58,386 nucleotides of DNA, taken from DASXUC01 sp036004445. Lineage in GTDB: Bacteria > Sysuimicrobiota > Sysuimicrobiia > Sysuimicrobiales > Kaftiobacteriaceae. The stretch spans positions 1 to 58,386 of the forward strand of contig DASYRL010000098.1 of assembly GCA_036004445.1 (NCBI GenBank), given 5' to 3'. Below, one piece after another: positions 33,975-41,604 of this stretch. Position 1 is the first letter of the stretch. Each line of letters begins with the position of its first letter. The notes under the pieces are model-generated. The model had not been told where the DNA came from and did not search any database. It was given only the letters and a program-made list of their open reading frames with translations. The position numbers and the translations under genes are program-made.

Positions 33975-35675
33975 TTACTGCCGCTGGAGCGATTTCGTCC
34001 AGGAATCGCGCAGGGTGACGATCCGGTTGAACACGAGGCGGTCCGGCCGCGAGTCGAGGGGATCCAACCAGAAGTAGCCCAGGCGCTCGAACTGGTAGCG
34101 GGTATCGGCGGCATCGTCCCGGACGCTGGGTTCCACGAATCCGGCGGCGGTGCTCAGCGACGCCGAATTCAGCGCGGCCGTGAAATCGTCTCCTTCCGCC
34201 TCGGGATCGGCCGCCGAGAAGAGGCGGTCGTACAACCGCATCTCGGCCGGAACAGCGTGGCGGGCCGACACCCAATGAATCGTGCCCTTCACCGCGGGTC
34301 CCGACGGCTTTGCTCCGAGCGTGTCGGGCTCGTAGGAACACCGTAACTCGATGATCCCGCCGGTTTCGTCTCTAACGACCTCATCACAGCGAATCACATA
34401 CGCGTGGCGCAGCCGCACCCGACCGCCGGGCATCAGCCGGTGGTAACCGGCAGGCGGGTGCTCCATGAAATCGTCCTGCTCGATGTACAGCTCCCGTGAG
34501 AACGGTACCGCCCGGATGCCTTCGCGGGCGACGTCCCGCGGCCAGTACGGCGCATCGAGCCACTGTTCGTCCCCCTGCGGGTAGTTGGTGAGGATGACCC
34601 GCACGGGGCGAGCGACGGCGAGGACGCGCGGAGCGCTCCGGTTCAGGTTGTCGCGGACGGCCGCCTCGAATGTGGCGAGGTCGACGCGGCTGTTGGTCTT
34701 GGCGACCCCGATGCGGGAGCAGAATTCCCGGATCGCCTCCGGTGTCACCCCCCGCCGGCGCAGCCCGGACAGAGTCGGCATCCGTGGGTCGTCCCATCCT
34801 GACACGTAGCCGCCGTCCACCAATCGGATCAACTTGCGTTTGGACAGCACCGTGTAGTCCAGGTTCAGCCGGGCGAACTCGTACTGATGTGGACGGGGGG
34901 ACTCGGGCAGGCCGCCCCTCCCCCGCAGGTGCTCGACGAGCCAATCGTAGATGGCTCGGTTGTTCTCGAATTCGAGCGTGCAGATGCTGTGAGAGATACC
35001 CTCGATGGCATCCGACAGCGGGTGCGCGAAGTCATACAGCGGATAGATGACCCAGCGGTCGCCGGCATGGTAGTGCGCGGCATGGACGATGCGGTAGAGG
35101 ACGGGGTCGCGCAGCTTCATGTTCGGACTGGCCAGGTCGATCTTCGCCCGCAGCACGTGCGCCCCGTCGGGAAACTCCCCCGCCCGCATGCGCCGGAACA
35201 GCTCCAGGTTCTCCTCTACGGAGCGGTTGCGGTACGGACTGCTGCGGCCGGGCCGGGAGATTGTCCCGCGGTAGTCGCTGATCTCCTCGCCGGAGAGACT
35301 GTCGACGTAGGCCGCCCCGTCGGCGATGAGCTGCTCCGCGCAGGCACAGAGTTGGTCGAAATAGTCGGAGGCATAGCGCTCTTCCGCCCACGCGAAGCCC
35401 AGCCACTCAATGTCTCGCTTCATGGCCTCGACGTATTCGAGCGATTCGGTCTCGGGGTTGGTGTCGTCGAACCGAAGATTGCACTGCCCGCCGTAGTCGA
35501 CCGCGAGGCCGAAGTTCAGGCAGATCGATTTGGCGTGCCCGATGTGCAGGTACCCGTTAGGCTCCGGGGGGAAGCGCGTGCGGACGACCGGATACCGTCC
35601 GGCCCGGAGATCGGCATCGATGATCTCGGTAATGAAGTTCGGACCGACCAGACGGTCCGCCATGTCGGGTGTCAT
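33975..35675 (-). CDS. glnS: glutaminyl-tRNA synthetase
   Basis: 566 aa class I synthetase. R-F-P-P-E-P-N-G-Y-L-H-I-G-H-A-K carries the HIGH motif, and V-L-S-K-R-K-L replaces KMSKS as usual for GlnRS. The C-terminal anticodon-binding beta-barrel region is present. Start at ATG 35675 (M-T-P-D-M-A-D-R); ATG 35663 is an alternative; upstream frame extension belongs to the permease gene. A GlnRS means glutamine can be charged directly onto the tRNA-Gln seen at 28153, with gltX supplying Glu-tRNA. Confidence 0.95.
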   Translation of the reverse strand: MTPDMADRLVGPNFITEIIDADLRAGRYPVVRTRFPPEPNGYLHIGHAKSICLNFGLAVDYGGQCNLRFDDTNPETESLEYVEAMKRDIEWLGFAWAEERYASDYFDQLCACAEQLIADGAAYVDSLSGEEISDYRGTISRPGRSSPYRNRSVEENLELFRRMRAGEFPDGAHVLRAKIDLASPNMKLRDPVLYRIVHAAHYHAGDRWVIYPLYDFAHPLSDAIEGISHSICTLEFENNRAIYDWLVEHLRGRGGLPESPRPHQYEFARLNLDYTVLSKRKLIRLVDGGYVSGWDDPRMPTLSGLRRRGVTPEAIREFCSRIGVAKTNSRVDLATFEAAVRDNLNRSAPRVLAVARPVRVILTNYPQGDEQWLDAPYWPRDVAREGIRAVPFSRELYIEQDDFMEHPPAGYHRLMPGGRVRLRHAYVIRCDEVVRDETGGIIELRCSYEPDTLGAKPSGPAVKGTIHWVSARHAVPAEMRLYDRLFSAADPEAEGDDFTAALNSASLSTAAGFVEPSVRDDAADTRYQFERLGYFWLDPLDSRPDRLVFNRIVTLRDSWTKSLQRQ

Positions 35676-35716
35676 CCCATGAGGATACACGACCGGCGGC
35701 TGAACTGGAATCGATG

Positions 35717-36433
35717 TCAGTCGGGGTGGCCAAGCACCTCCTCCCGGTCCCACAGCCGGATGCCAATGGTGAGGAGCAGCACTCCGAATCCCAGCCAGCC
35801 CGCGACGGCCCACGCGATGAGCGACGCGCTGATCGGCGGCCGGCGAAACACGACCAGCAGCACGGCCGCGAGGATGACGACGAACGCCAGGCTGCTGTTG
35901 GTTTGAGCGGCTTTGACGCGCCTCGCCCGGCTCCCCAGGGCCATGGCGCCGGCGACGAACGGGAGCGTGAAGACGGGAATCGCCGCGGAGATCAGGAAGG
36001 TCGCTGATGCCGACACCGGCCACGCGCGCTGGGTGAGGGGCGAAAAGAGCACGAGGAACGCCCCCTGAGCGAACCACCCCAGACTCACCCCGGTGATGAA
36101 GGCGGACAGGAACTTGCCCCAGAAGACCGCCGACGTCGGAGCGGGCGCCGCCAGCAGTGGGATGATGGTGCCGGCCTCGAACTCGGTGGCGAACGACGTC
36201 GCAGCAGCGGCCATCGCGGCGCTGAGCGGCATGATCCCCATCTGGGCGTAGATTGCTCTGACCGCGCTGCGCAGACGGTCCGTCGTGTACTCTGGGCTCG
36301 CCGCCTGCGAACGCAGGAGCAAGAGGAAGATCAGTGGCAGCGCGACGCCCAGCAGGATGAGCCGGCCAACTCGGCCGCGCCCCTCAAAGACCTCACCCAG
36401 TTCACGGCGCGTGATCAGGCTAACCGTTCGCAC
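35717..36433 (-). CDS. ABC-2-type permease of the peptide cluster
   Basis: 238 aa, six predicted membrane helices (about 24-42, 65-85, 105-128, 140-162, 178-196, 206-226). Starts at GTG 36433 (V-R-T-V-S-L-I-T-R-R-E-L-G-E-V-F), overlapping the ATPase gene by 14 nt; the longer upstream frame is a shadow. The I-T-R-R-E-L cytoplasmic entry and E-F-E-A-G-T loop before helix 3 are typical of ABC-2 exporters. With the preceding ATPase it should form an exporter for the small peptides encoded upstream, or an immunity pump. Confidence 0.82.
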   Translation of the reverse strand: MRTVSLITRRELGEVFEGRGRVGRLILLGVALPLIFLLLLRSQAASPEYTTDRLRSAVRAIYAQMGIMPLSAAMAAAATSFATEFEAGTIIPLLAAPAPTSAVFWGKFLSAFITGVSLGWFAQGAFLVLFSPLTQRAWPVSASATFLISAAIPVFTLPFVAGAMALGSRARRVKAAQTNSSLAFVVILAAVLLVVFRRPPISASLIAWAVAGWLGFGVLLLTIGIRLWDREEVLGHPD

Positions 36434-37403
36434 GACCGGCCTCCCGAAGGTGCGACACGTAGAGTGCCTCCAGCGACGGCGCCCGCTCCTCCACCTGAAC
36501 GACCCCGCATCCCTGCTGAACGAGGAGAGCGACGACCGCCGGGTTGGTCCGCACCGGATCGTGGCACGCAAACATGAGGGTCCCGTTCTCGAGGCGAAGG
36601 GATCGCGGGTCGATGCCTGGGACAGCGGCGATGGCGCCCACGTCGAGGCCCGACGGATTGGTCAGGCGGATGGAACACTGTCTCCATGAACCGGCCTCGC
36701 GCAGCGACTGCATGTGGACAATACGACCGCCAATCAAAATGGCCACGGTGTCGGCGACCCGCTCCGCTTCGGCCAGGTTGTGCGTGCAGAGGATGATGGC
36801 CCGTCCGGCATCCTTTAATCCCGCGAAGAGGGTCCTGAGCCCAATCGTCGCTTCGACGTCGAGCGCCGCCGTGGGCTCATCCAGGAGCAAGACCTCGGGG
36901 TCATGGAGCAGACATCGCGCCAGTGCGACCTTCTGCTGGGTGCCTCTCGACAGCGCGGCCAGCGCCGAGTGCGCCCAGTCCGTCAAGCCAAGCACGTCGA
37001 CCAGCTCGTCGACCCGTGACGCGGCGCGGCCGGCCGAAAGACCGTAGATGCGCCCATACCAACGCAGGTAGGCTCGCAACTGCATCTCGGCATAGAGTCC
37101 AGGCACGTCGGTCATCAGCCCGACCCGCCGGCGGACCTCCTCGGGCTGCGTGCCGACGTCGAAACCGGCGACCTCAGCGCCGCCGGCTGTCGGCCGCAGC
37201 AGACCACTGAGCATCCGGACCGTCGTGGTCTTGCCGGCGCCGTTGGGGCCCAACACGGCAAGGATCTGGCCGCGCGCGACCGTGAGGGTCACGCCGTCCA
37301 CGGCGATGCGCGAACCAAACCGGCGGGTCAGCTCGACTGCCACCACCGCCGGCCGATCGAGGGCCCGCGGCCGAAGCTGGCCAATGACCCCGGCCGGCAT
37401 CAT
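36420..37403 (-). CDS. ABC transporter ATPase of the peptide cluster
   Basis: 327 aa. Walker A G-P-N-G-A-G-K-T-T (52-60), signature L-S-R-G-T-Q-Q (150-156, Arg in place of the first Gly of LSGGQ), Walker B L-L-L-D-E-P (171-176), H-loop C-T-H-N. The 110-residue C-terminal extension after residue 215 is typical of ATPases in bacteriocin or drug export systems (BcrA/CcmA type). Start ATG 37403 follows the protease stop by 7 nt; a second ATG is adjacent. Permease gene overlaps its end. Confidence 0.9.
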   Translation of the reverse strand: MMPAGVIGQLRPRALDRPAVVAVELTRRFGSRIAVDGVTLTVARGQILAVLGPNGAGKTTTVRMLSGLLRPTAGGAEVAGFDVGTQPEEVRRRVGLMTDVPGLYAEMQLRAYLRWYGRIYGLSAGRAASRVDELVDVLGLTDWAHSALAALSRGTQQKVALARCLLHDPEVLLLDEPTAALDVEATIGLRTLFAGLKDAGRAIILCTHNLAEAERVADTVAILIGGRIVHMQSLREAGSWRQCSIRLTNPSGLDVGAIAAVPGIDPRSLRLENGTLMFACHDPVRTNPAVVALLVQQGCGVVQVEERAPSLEALYVSHLREAGRANG

Positions 37404-37410
37404 GAGGAGG

Positions 37411-38331
37411 TCATCTCCCGCGAAGTGCCGGCACGGCGACTCCTGCCGCTCCCAGTGCGGCGATCGAAACGAGGGCGACCGACGACAGCACGCGGTAAGG
37501 GCGGCTCTCCCGCCACAACCACGGACGGTCCAATGCCAGCACGAGCAGCCAATACCCGTCCAGCGGGTACAGGGGGAGGACGTTCACGCCTGCCAGCACC
37601 ACGTTCAGCGCAGCATACCAGAGCAACACCATCGGGCCTGCCCCGGTCATCGCCAGCGATATCATCCAGACATCGACGCAGAGTGCGGCGAGCACCAGGT
37701 GCATGAGGGACCCGGCCCCGGCGACGACCATGCGCCGGACCTTCGACAGTCCCCAGAATCCTCTCAGCCGCAGGCGGAGGACTGGAAGGACCGCCAGCCA
37801 TCCCCACCGCAGTTGGCAGCGCAGGCGCCCGCGTCCCACGAGCATCGCCGCGGCAGCGTGTCCGCCTTCGTGAAGGCCGGCGGTCATCACGGTCAAGCCG
37901 AGGATGTCGAGAAGGGCGGGTTTGCCCAACAGCACACTCTGCCAGGAGACGGCTCGCACGAGAAGCGGCACACTGGCACACGCCGCGAAGATCACCCCGA
38001 TCGCGACCACACCACCCGCGCCCGCCGCTGCCGAGGTCACCGGTGAGGGCATGATGGCCGGTCCCACGACGCCGACTCCGTCGGAATCGGTTAACAGACC
38101 GAGCGTCTCAAATCGCTCGAGGGCCGCCGACAGCTCCGCAGGCGTGAACTGATCCCGAAACCGGATCTGCAATTCGCCGCAGGACACGCCCGTAAGACTG
38201 ACCAGCAGTTCTCCCTCGCGCAGGCCGAGCCGCACCCAGGCGCCGGTATCGGGCCGGCACACATCGACGTACCCTCGGCCTGCCTGCGCCGATTGGAGCA
38301 CTCCCGCGGCGACCCAATACCGGCGGGTCAT
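37411..38331 (-). CDS. PqqD/RRE-like domain fused to M50 site-2-type metalloprotease
   Basis: 306 aa. Residues 1-85 contain no membrane segment and read like a PqqD/RRE winged-helix peptide-recognition domain: V-R-L-G-L-R-E-G-E-L-L-V-S-L-T-G, then F-T-P-A-E-L-S-A-A-L-E-R-F-E-T-L-G-L-L. About six membrane helices follow, with zinc motif H-E-G-G-H at 154-158 and the second metal site L-Y-P-L-D-G at 254-259 (Asp258), the M50 signature pair. Such proteins could bind a precursor leader through the RRE and cut it in the membrane. ATG 38331 is chosen (GTG 38334 is possible); the frame running on to 38415 overlaps the peptide gene. RRE identity is by eye and needs structure prediction. Confidence 0.85.
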   Translation of the reverse strand: MTRRYWVAAGVLQSAQAGRGYVDVCRPDTGAWVRLGLREGELLVSLTGVSCGELQIRFRDQFTPAELSAALERFETLGLLTDSDGVGVVGPAIMPSPVTSAAAGAGGVVAIGVIFAACASVPLLVRAVSWQSVLLGKPALLDILGLTVMTAGLHEGGHAAAAMLVGRGRLRCQLRWGWLAVLPVLRLRLRGFWGLSKVRRMVVAGAGSLMHLVLAALCVDVWMISLAMTGAGPMVLLWYAALNVVLAGVNVLPLYPLDGYWLLVLALDRPWLWRESRPYRVLSSVALVSIAALGAAGVAVPALRGR

Positions 38332-38362
38332 CACGGTGGGCTGGCCGCGCCGGGGCTGGGGA

Positions 38363-38390
38363 GGCTGGGACCTCGGGTGAGATCCCAGCC
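38363..38390. terminator. stem-loop between peptide gene 2 and the RRE-protease
   Basis: GGCTGGGA (38363-38370) pairs perfectly with TCCCAGCC (38383-38390) across a 12-nt loop, starting 9 nt after the peptide stop codon in the minus-strand transcript. No U-tract. A hairpin here would stabilise or partly terminate the transcript, giving more peptide mRNA than enzyme mRNA, as in many bacteriocin operons. Confidence 0.6.
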
Positions 38391-38398
38391 GCTGAGGA

Positions 38399-38536
38399 TC
38401 AGCACAGCACCGCACACAGTGCGGCGGCGGCGGCCAATCCGATCGTCAACCCTTCCAGGAAGTCAACGATCGCCCCGTTCAATTCAACTTCGGGCAGCTC
38501 GCCGATCATCAGGTCTGCTGCCAGTCCGTCGTTCAT
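38399..38536 (-). CDS. putative ribosomal peptide precursor 2 (45 aa)
   Basis: Starts at ATG 38536 (or the adjacent ATG 38539), behind GGAGGTG. The first half is acidic and leader-like: M-N-D-G-L-A-A-D-L-M-I-G-E-L-P-E-V-E-L. The second half is hydrophobic: G-L-T-I-G-L-A-A-A-A-A-L-C-A-V-L-C, ending in Cys. The G-x-T-I-G motif recurs in the 21-aa peptide encoded just upstream. The gene sits 68 nt upstream of the RRE-protease and is separated from it by a stem-loop. Its size, leader/core layout and strong ribosome binding site favour a real precursor peptide. It is unlike any precursor class I can name. Confidence 0.65.
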   Translation of the reverse strand: MNDGLAADLMIGELPEVELNGAIVDFLEGLTIGLAAAAALCAVLC

Positions 38537-38566
38537 CATCACACCTCCCTAAGGCGTCGTCCCCGA

Positions 38567-38632
38567 TCACAGGAACAGCGCAATGACGCCGATCGTGAAC
38601 CCGATGAGCGCACCCCAATCTCTGTAGGTCAT
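38567..38632 (-). CDS. putative ribosomal peptide precursor 1 (21 aa)
   Basis: ATG 38632 follows AGGAGGTG at 4-nt spacing, the best ribosome binding site in this region. Sequence is M-T-Y-R-D-W-G-A-L then a hydrophobic G-F-T-I-G-V-I-A-L-F-L end. The G-F-T-I-G-V core matches G-L-T-I-G-L in peptide 2, so the two look like diverged relatives, this one nearly lacking a leader. A longer in-frame reading to 38782 lacks protein character. The 197 nt upstream to gltX (38633-38829) shows no convincing gene. Confidence 0.55.
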   Translation of the reverse strand: MTYRDWGALIGFTIGVIALFL

Positions 38633-38829
38633 GGGCCACCTCCTCATCACCGACTCCCGGTTGCCCCGCAGGGCAGCCGAGGTAGTTGTGAGGGTACGCG
38701 GCGATACGCCGGCGGTCAGCAATCCGACGCCAGCTGGCCGCAGCCCCGCGGTGAGAGGCGCCACAGCAGCATGACTGGACACTAATGAGAAGAAATCACG
38801 AGGGTATCACAAGCCGGGGGGCGTGTCCT

Positions 38830-40308
38830 TCAGACCTGCGCGCGCAGCCAGGCCAAGGCGCGGTCGAGGCGGCGGACCATCCGGTCCTTGCCGAGCAGGG
38901 CCATGAGTTCAAACAGTCCCGGTCCCGTCGTGCGGCCGGTCAGCGCCACGCGCGCCGGGTGGATGATGGCCCGGCTGTGCACGCCGAGGGCGGCGGCGAG
39001 CTCGCGCACGACCTTCTCCGCCGCGACACGGTCGAGCTCCGGCCCCGCGGCCACGCGCTCGCGCAGGTGGCCGAGGACGGTAAGTGCGGCGGGGTCGCGC
39101 AGGTACTGCTCGACGGCGGCCGGATCGTACTCCACTTCGTCGACGAAGAAGAAGGCCCCGGTGCTGACCACGTCCTGCCCGACCTTGATCCGATCGCCCA
39201 GCACCTCGACGACGCGCTGGACGTAGGCACGATCGGCGTTCGTGACCTCCGGGCCGACGAGCCCGGCGCCCTTGAGGCTGGCCACGGAGATGTCGACCAC
39301 CCGGGTGGGGTTGTGGGCCATCAACTCGCGCATGTAAAGGCCGTTGATCCAGGTCAGCTTGGCGGTATCGAAGACCGGCGAGGCCTTACCGAGATCCTTG
39401 ATCTCGAACCGGGCGATGAGCTCATCCACCGTGTAGATCTCGCGGTCGTCCCCCGGATGCCATCCCAGCAGCGCGAAGAAGTTCAGCAGCGCCTCCGGCA
39501 GATAGCCCTGGCGGCGGTAGTCCCGGATCGACGTGTCCCCGTGGCGCTTGCTGAGCTTCCGGCGGTCGGGCCCGAGGATCATCGGAAGGTGAGCGATCTG
39601 CGGCGGCACCCAGCCGAACGCGTCGTAGATCAGCAGCTGCTTGGGCGTGTTCGATAGGTGTTCGTTCGCGCGGATGACGTGCGTCACCGTCATGAGGTGG
39701 TCGTCCACCACGTTGGCAAAGTTGTACAGCGGGCTGCCGTCGGACCGAACCAGGATCGCATCGTCGAGGGCGTCCGGCTCGAACGCGACGTCACCGAGAA
39801 TCAGGTCGTGCACGACGACCGGCTCCTCACGGGTGACGCGCAGGCGGATCGTCGGAGCGCGTCCCTCCCCCTCGAACACCGCCCGCTCGCTGTCGGTGAG
39901 ACTCCGGCAGCGGCCGGAGTAGCGGTACGGCCGCCCGGCGATCTGGGCGGCGTTCCGCTCGGCGTCGAGTTCGTCGGGCGTGCAGTAGCAGAAATACGCG
40001 TGACCGCCGTCGAGCAGCGCGCGCACGTGCTGCCGGTACACCACGGACCGTTCGGTCTGCCGGTAGGGCCCTGCGGGGCCGCCGACGTCGGGCCCTTCAT
40101 CCCAATCGATCCCCAGCCAGTGGAAGTCGTCGAGGATGGATTGGATCGATTCGTCGGTGGACCGGCTGCGGTCGGTGTCCTCGATCCGCAAGATGAACTG
40201 CCCGTCCGCATGGCGGGCGAACAGCCAGTTGAAGAACGCCGCCCATGCGTTGCCGACGTGCAGGTAGCCGCTGGGGCTGGGCGCGAAGCGCGTCCGGACC
40301 GCGCTCAC
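38830..40308 (-). CDS. gltX: glutamyl-tRNA synthetase
   Basis: 492 aa class I synthetase. R-F-A-P-S-P-S-G-Y-L-H-V-G carries the HIGH-type motif, R-I-E-D-T-D-R-S-R follows, and K-L-S-K-R-H-G is the KMSKS motif. C-terminal anticodon-binding helical domain is complete. GTG start at 40308 overlaps the prs stop (GTGA). A GlnRS is also encoded, so a discriminating GluRS is expected. Confidence 0.95.
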   Translation of the reverse strand: MSAVRTRFAPSPSGYLHVGNAWAAFFNWLFARHADGQFILRIEDTDRSRSTDESIQSILDDFHWLGIDWDEGPDVGGPAGPYRQTERSVVYRQHVRALLDGGHAYFCYCTPDELDAERNAAQIAGRPYRYSGRCRSLTDSERAVFEGEGRAPTIRLRVTREEPVVVHDLILGDVAFEPDALDDAILVRSDGSPLYNFANVVDDHLMTVTHVIRANEHLSNTPKQLLIYDAFGWVPPQIAHLPMILGPDRRKLSKRHGDTSIRDYRRQGYLPEALLNFFALLGWHPGDDREIYTVDELIARFEIKDLGKASPVFDTAKLTWINGLYMRELMAHNPTRVVDISVASLKGAGLVGPEVTNADRAYVQRVVEVLGDRIKVGQDVVSTGAFFFVDEVEYDPAAVEQYLRDPAALTVLGHLRERVAAGPELDRVAAEKVVRELAAALGVHSRAIIHPARVALTGRTTGPGLFELMALLGKDRMVRRLDRALAWLRAQV

Positions 40309-41255
40309 GTGAAGAGCATGCTGACGGACTGGTTGAGATGGATGCGGCGGATCGCCTCCGCCAGCAGGGGCGCAGCGGACAGCACGGTGACTTTCGGCAG
40401 CCGCTTCACCTCGGGCAGCGGGATCGTGTTGGTGACGATCACCTCGCGGATCTCCTCGCGGTCCAGCCGGGTGGTGGCCGGCGGGGCGAACACGGCGTGC
40501 GTGGCGCAGACGTAGATCTCGGGCCGGGCGCCTTTTCCGATCAGCACGTCGACGGCTCCCGACAGCGTGCCCGCCGTGTCGATGACGTCCTCGATCATGA
40601 TCGGAATCTTCCCCTCGACGTCGCCCACGATCTCCACCGGCTCTTTGACGTCGGCGCCCACGCGGCGCTGGAAGATGATCGCCAGCGGCAGGTCGAGCCG
40701 GTCGGCGAGCTGCTTGCTGCGCTTGACGGCACCGTCATCGGCCGCCACCACGACGGCCTTGCCAAGCCCCTTTTCCGTCAAGTAGTCGGCGAACAACGGC
40801 ATGGCGCGCAGATGGTCGACCGGAATGTTGAAGAACCCCTCGATCTGGCCGGCGTGGAGATCCACGGTCAGCACCCGGTCGGCGCCCGCGCTGACCAGCA
40901 GATCTGCAACCAGCCGGCCGGTGATCGGCTCCCGCGGGGCGTCCTTCTTGTCCTTGCGCGCGTACCCGTAGTACGGCACGACCGCCGTGATCCGGCCCGC
41001 CGACGCGCGGCGCAGCGCGTCGAGCATGATCAGCAGTTCCATCAGGTGCTCGTTGACGGGTGGGCAGGTCGGCTGCACCACGAACGCGTCGACGCCCCGG
41101 GCGTTTTCCTCGAACCGGACGTAGATCTCGCCATCGGCAAACCGTGTCTGCCGGACCTTGCCCGGCGGCACGCCAAGATAGCCGGCAATCTCGGTGCCCA
41201 GCTCGGGATTGGCGGAACCGGAGAAAACCTTGAGCTCGCCGTAGCCCGCGTTCAT
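40305..41255 (-). CDS. prs: ribose-phosphate pyrophosphokinase
   Basis: 316 aa, the class I PRPP synthetase length. F-S-G-S-A-N-P-E-L near the N-terminus, R-F-A-D-G-E-I-Y-V, V-V-P-Y-Y-G-Y-A-R-K-D-K-K, V-D-L-H-A-G-Q-I-E-G-F-F, and PRPP-site I-E-D-V-I-D-T-A-G-T. Makes PRPP from ribose 5-phosphate and ATP for nucleotide synthesis and for Hpt-type salvage. Position between spoVS and gltX. Confidence 0.96.
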   Translation of the reverse strand: MNAGYGELKVFSGSANPELGTEIAGYLGVPPGKVRQTRFADGEIYVRFEENARGVDAFVVQPTCPPVNEHLMELLIMLDALRRASAGRITAVVPYYGYARKDKKDAPREPITGRLVADLLVSAGADRVLTVDLHAGQIEGFFNIPVDHLRAMPLFADYLTEKGLGKAVVVAADDGAVKRSKQLADRLDLPLAIIFQRRVGADVKEPVEIVGDVEGKIPIMIEDVIDTAGTLSGAVDVLIGKGARPEIYVCATHAVFAPPATTRLDREEIREVIVTNTIPLPEVKRLPKVTVLSAAPLLAEAIRRIHLNQSVSMLFT

Positions 41256-41293
41256 GGCAACTCTACATTAGCACGCGTCCTGCGTGCCGCGGA

Positions 41294-41557
41294 CTAGCGT
41301 TTTTCGACGAGGAACTTGATCGCGGTGCGCTCTTCGCCTTCGATCTCGACCTTGGTGAACGCGGGGATGGCGACGAGGTCAATCCCGTTGGGCGCGACGA
41401 ACCCACGGGTAATCGCGATGGCCTTGACGGCCTGATTCACGGCGCCGGCGCCGATCGCCTGGAGCTCGACCACGCCTTTGTCACGGAGGACTGCTGCGAG
41501 CGCGCCCGCGACCGCCTTGGGTTTGGAGTCGGCGGACACCTTGAGCACCTCCGGCAT
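41294..41557 (-). CDS. spoVS: stage V sporulation protein S family (SpoVS)
   Basis: 87 aa, opening M-P-E-V-L-K-V-S-A-D-S-K-P-K-A-V-A-G-A-L and containing A-I-G-A-G-A-V-N-Q-A-V-K-A-I-A-I-T-R-G and I-P-A-F, near-invariant SpoVS features (Alba-like fold, probably nucleic-acid binding). Start ATG 41557 after GGAGG. SpoVS occurs in many non-spore-formers, so it does not show sporulation here. It is a useful hint of a Terrabacteria-type host. Confidence 0.93.
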   Translation of the reverse strand: MPEVLKVSADSKPKAVAGALAAVLRDKGVVELQAIGAGAVNQAVKAIAITRGFVAPNGIDLVAIPAFTKVEIEGEERTAIKFLVEKR

Positions 41558-41604
41558 GTGAGGGCCTCCAATGCTGCGACTGCTGCTGCGACGGTGTCCT
41601 GCGT

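Noticed and set aside
38695..38751. Possible third peptide M-L-L-W-R-L-S-P-R-G-C-G-Q-L-A-S-D-C upstream of peptide 1
   Set aside because: No ribosome binding site and no similarity to the G-x-T-I-G core of the other two.
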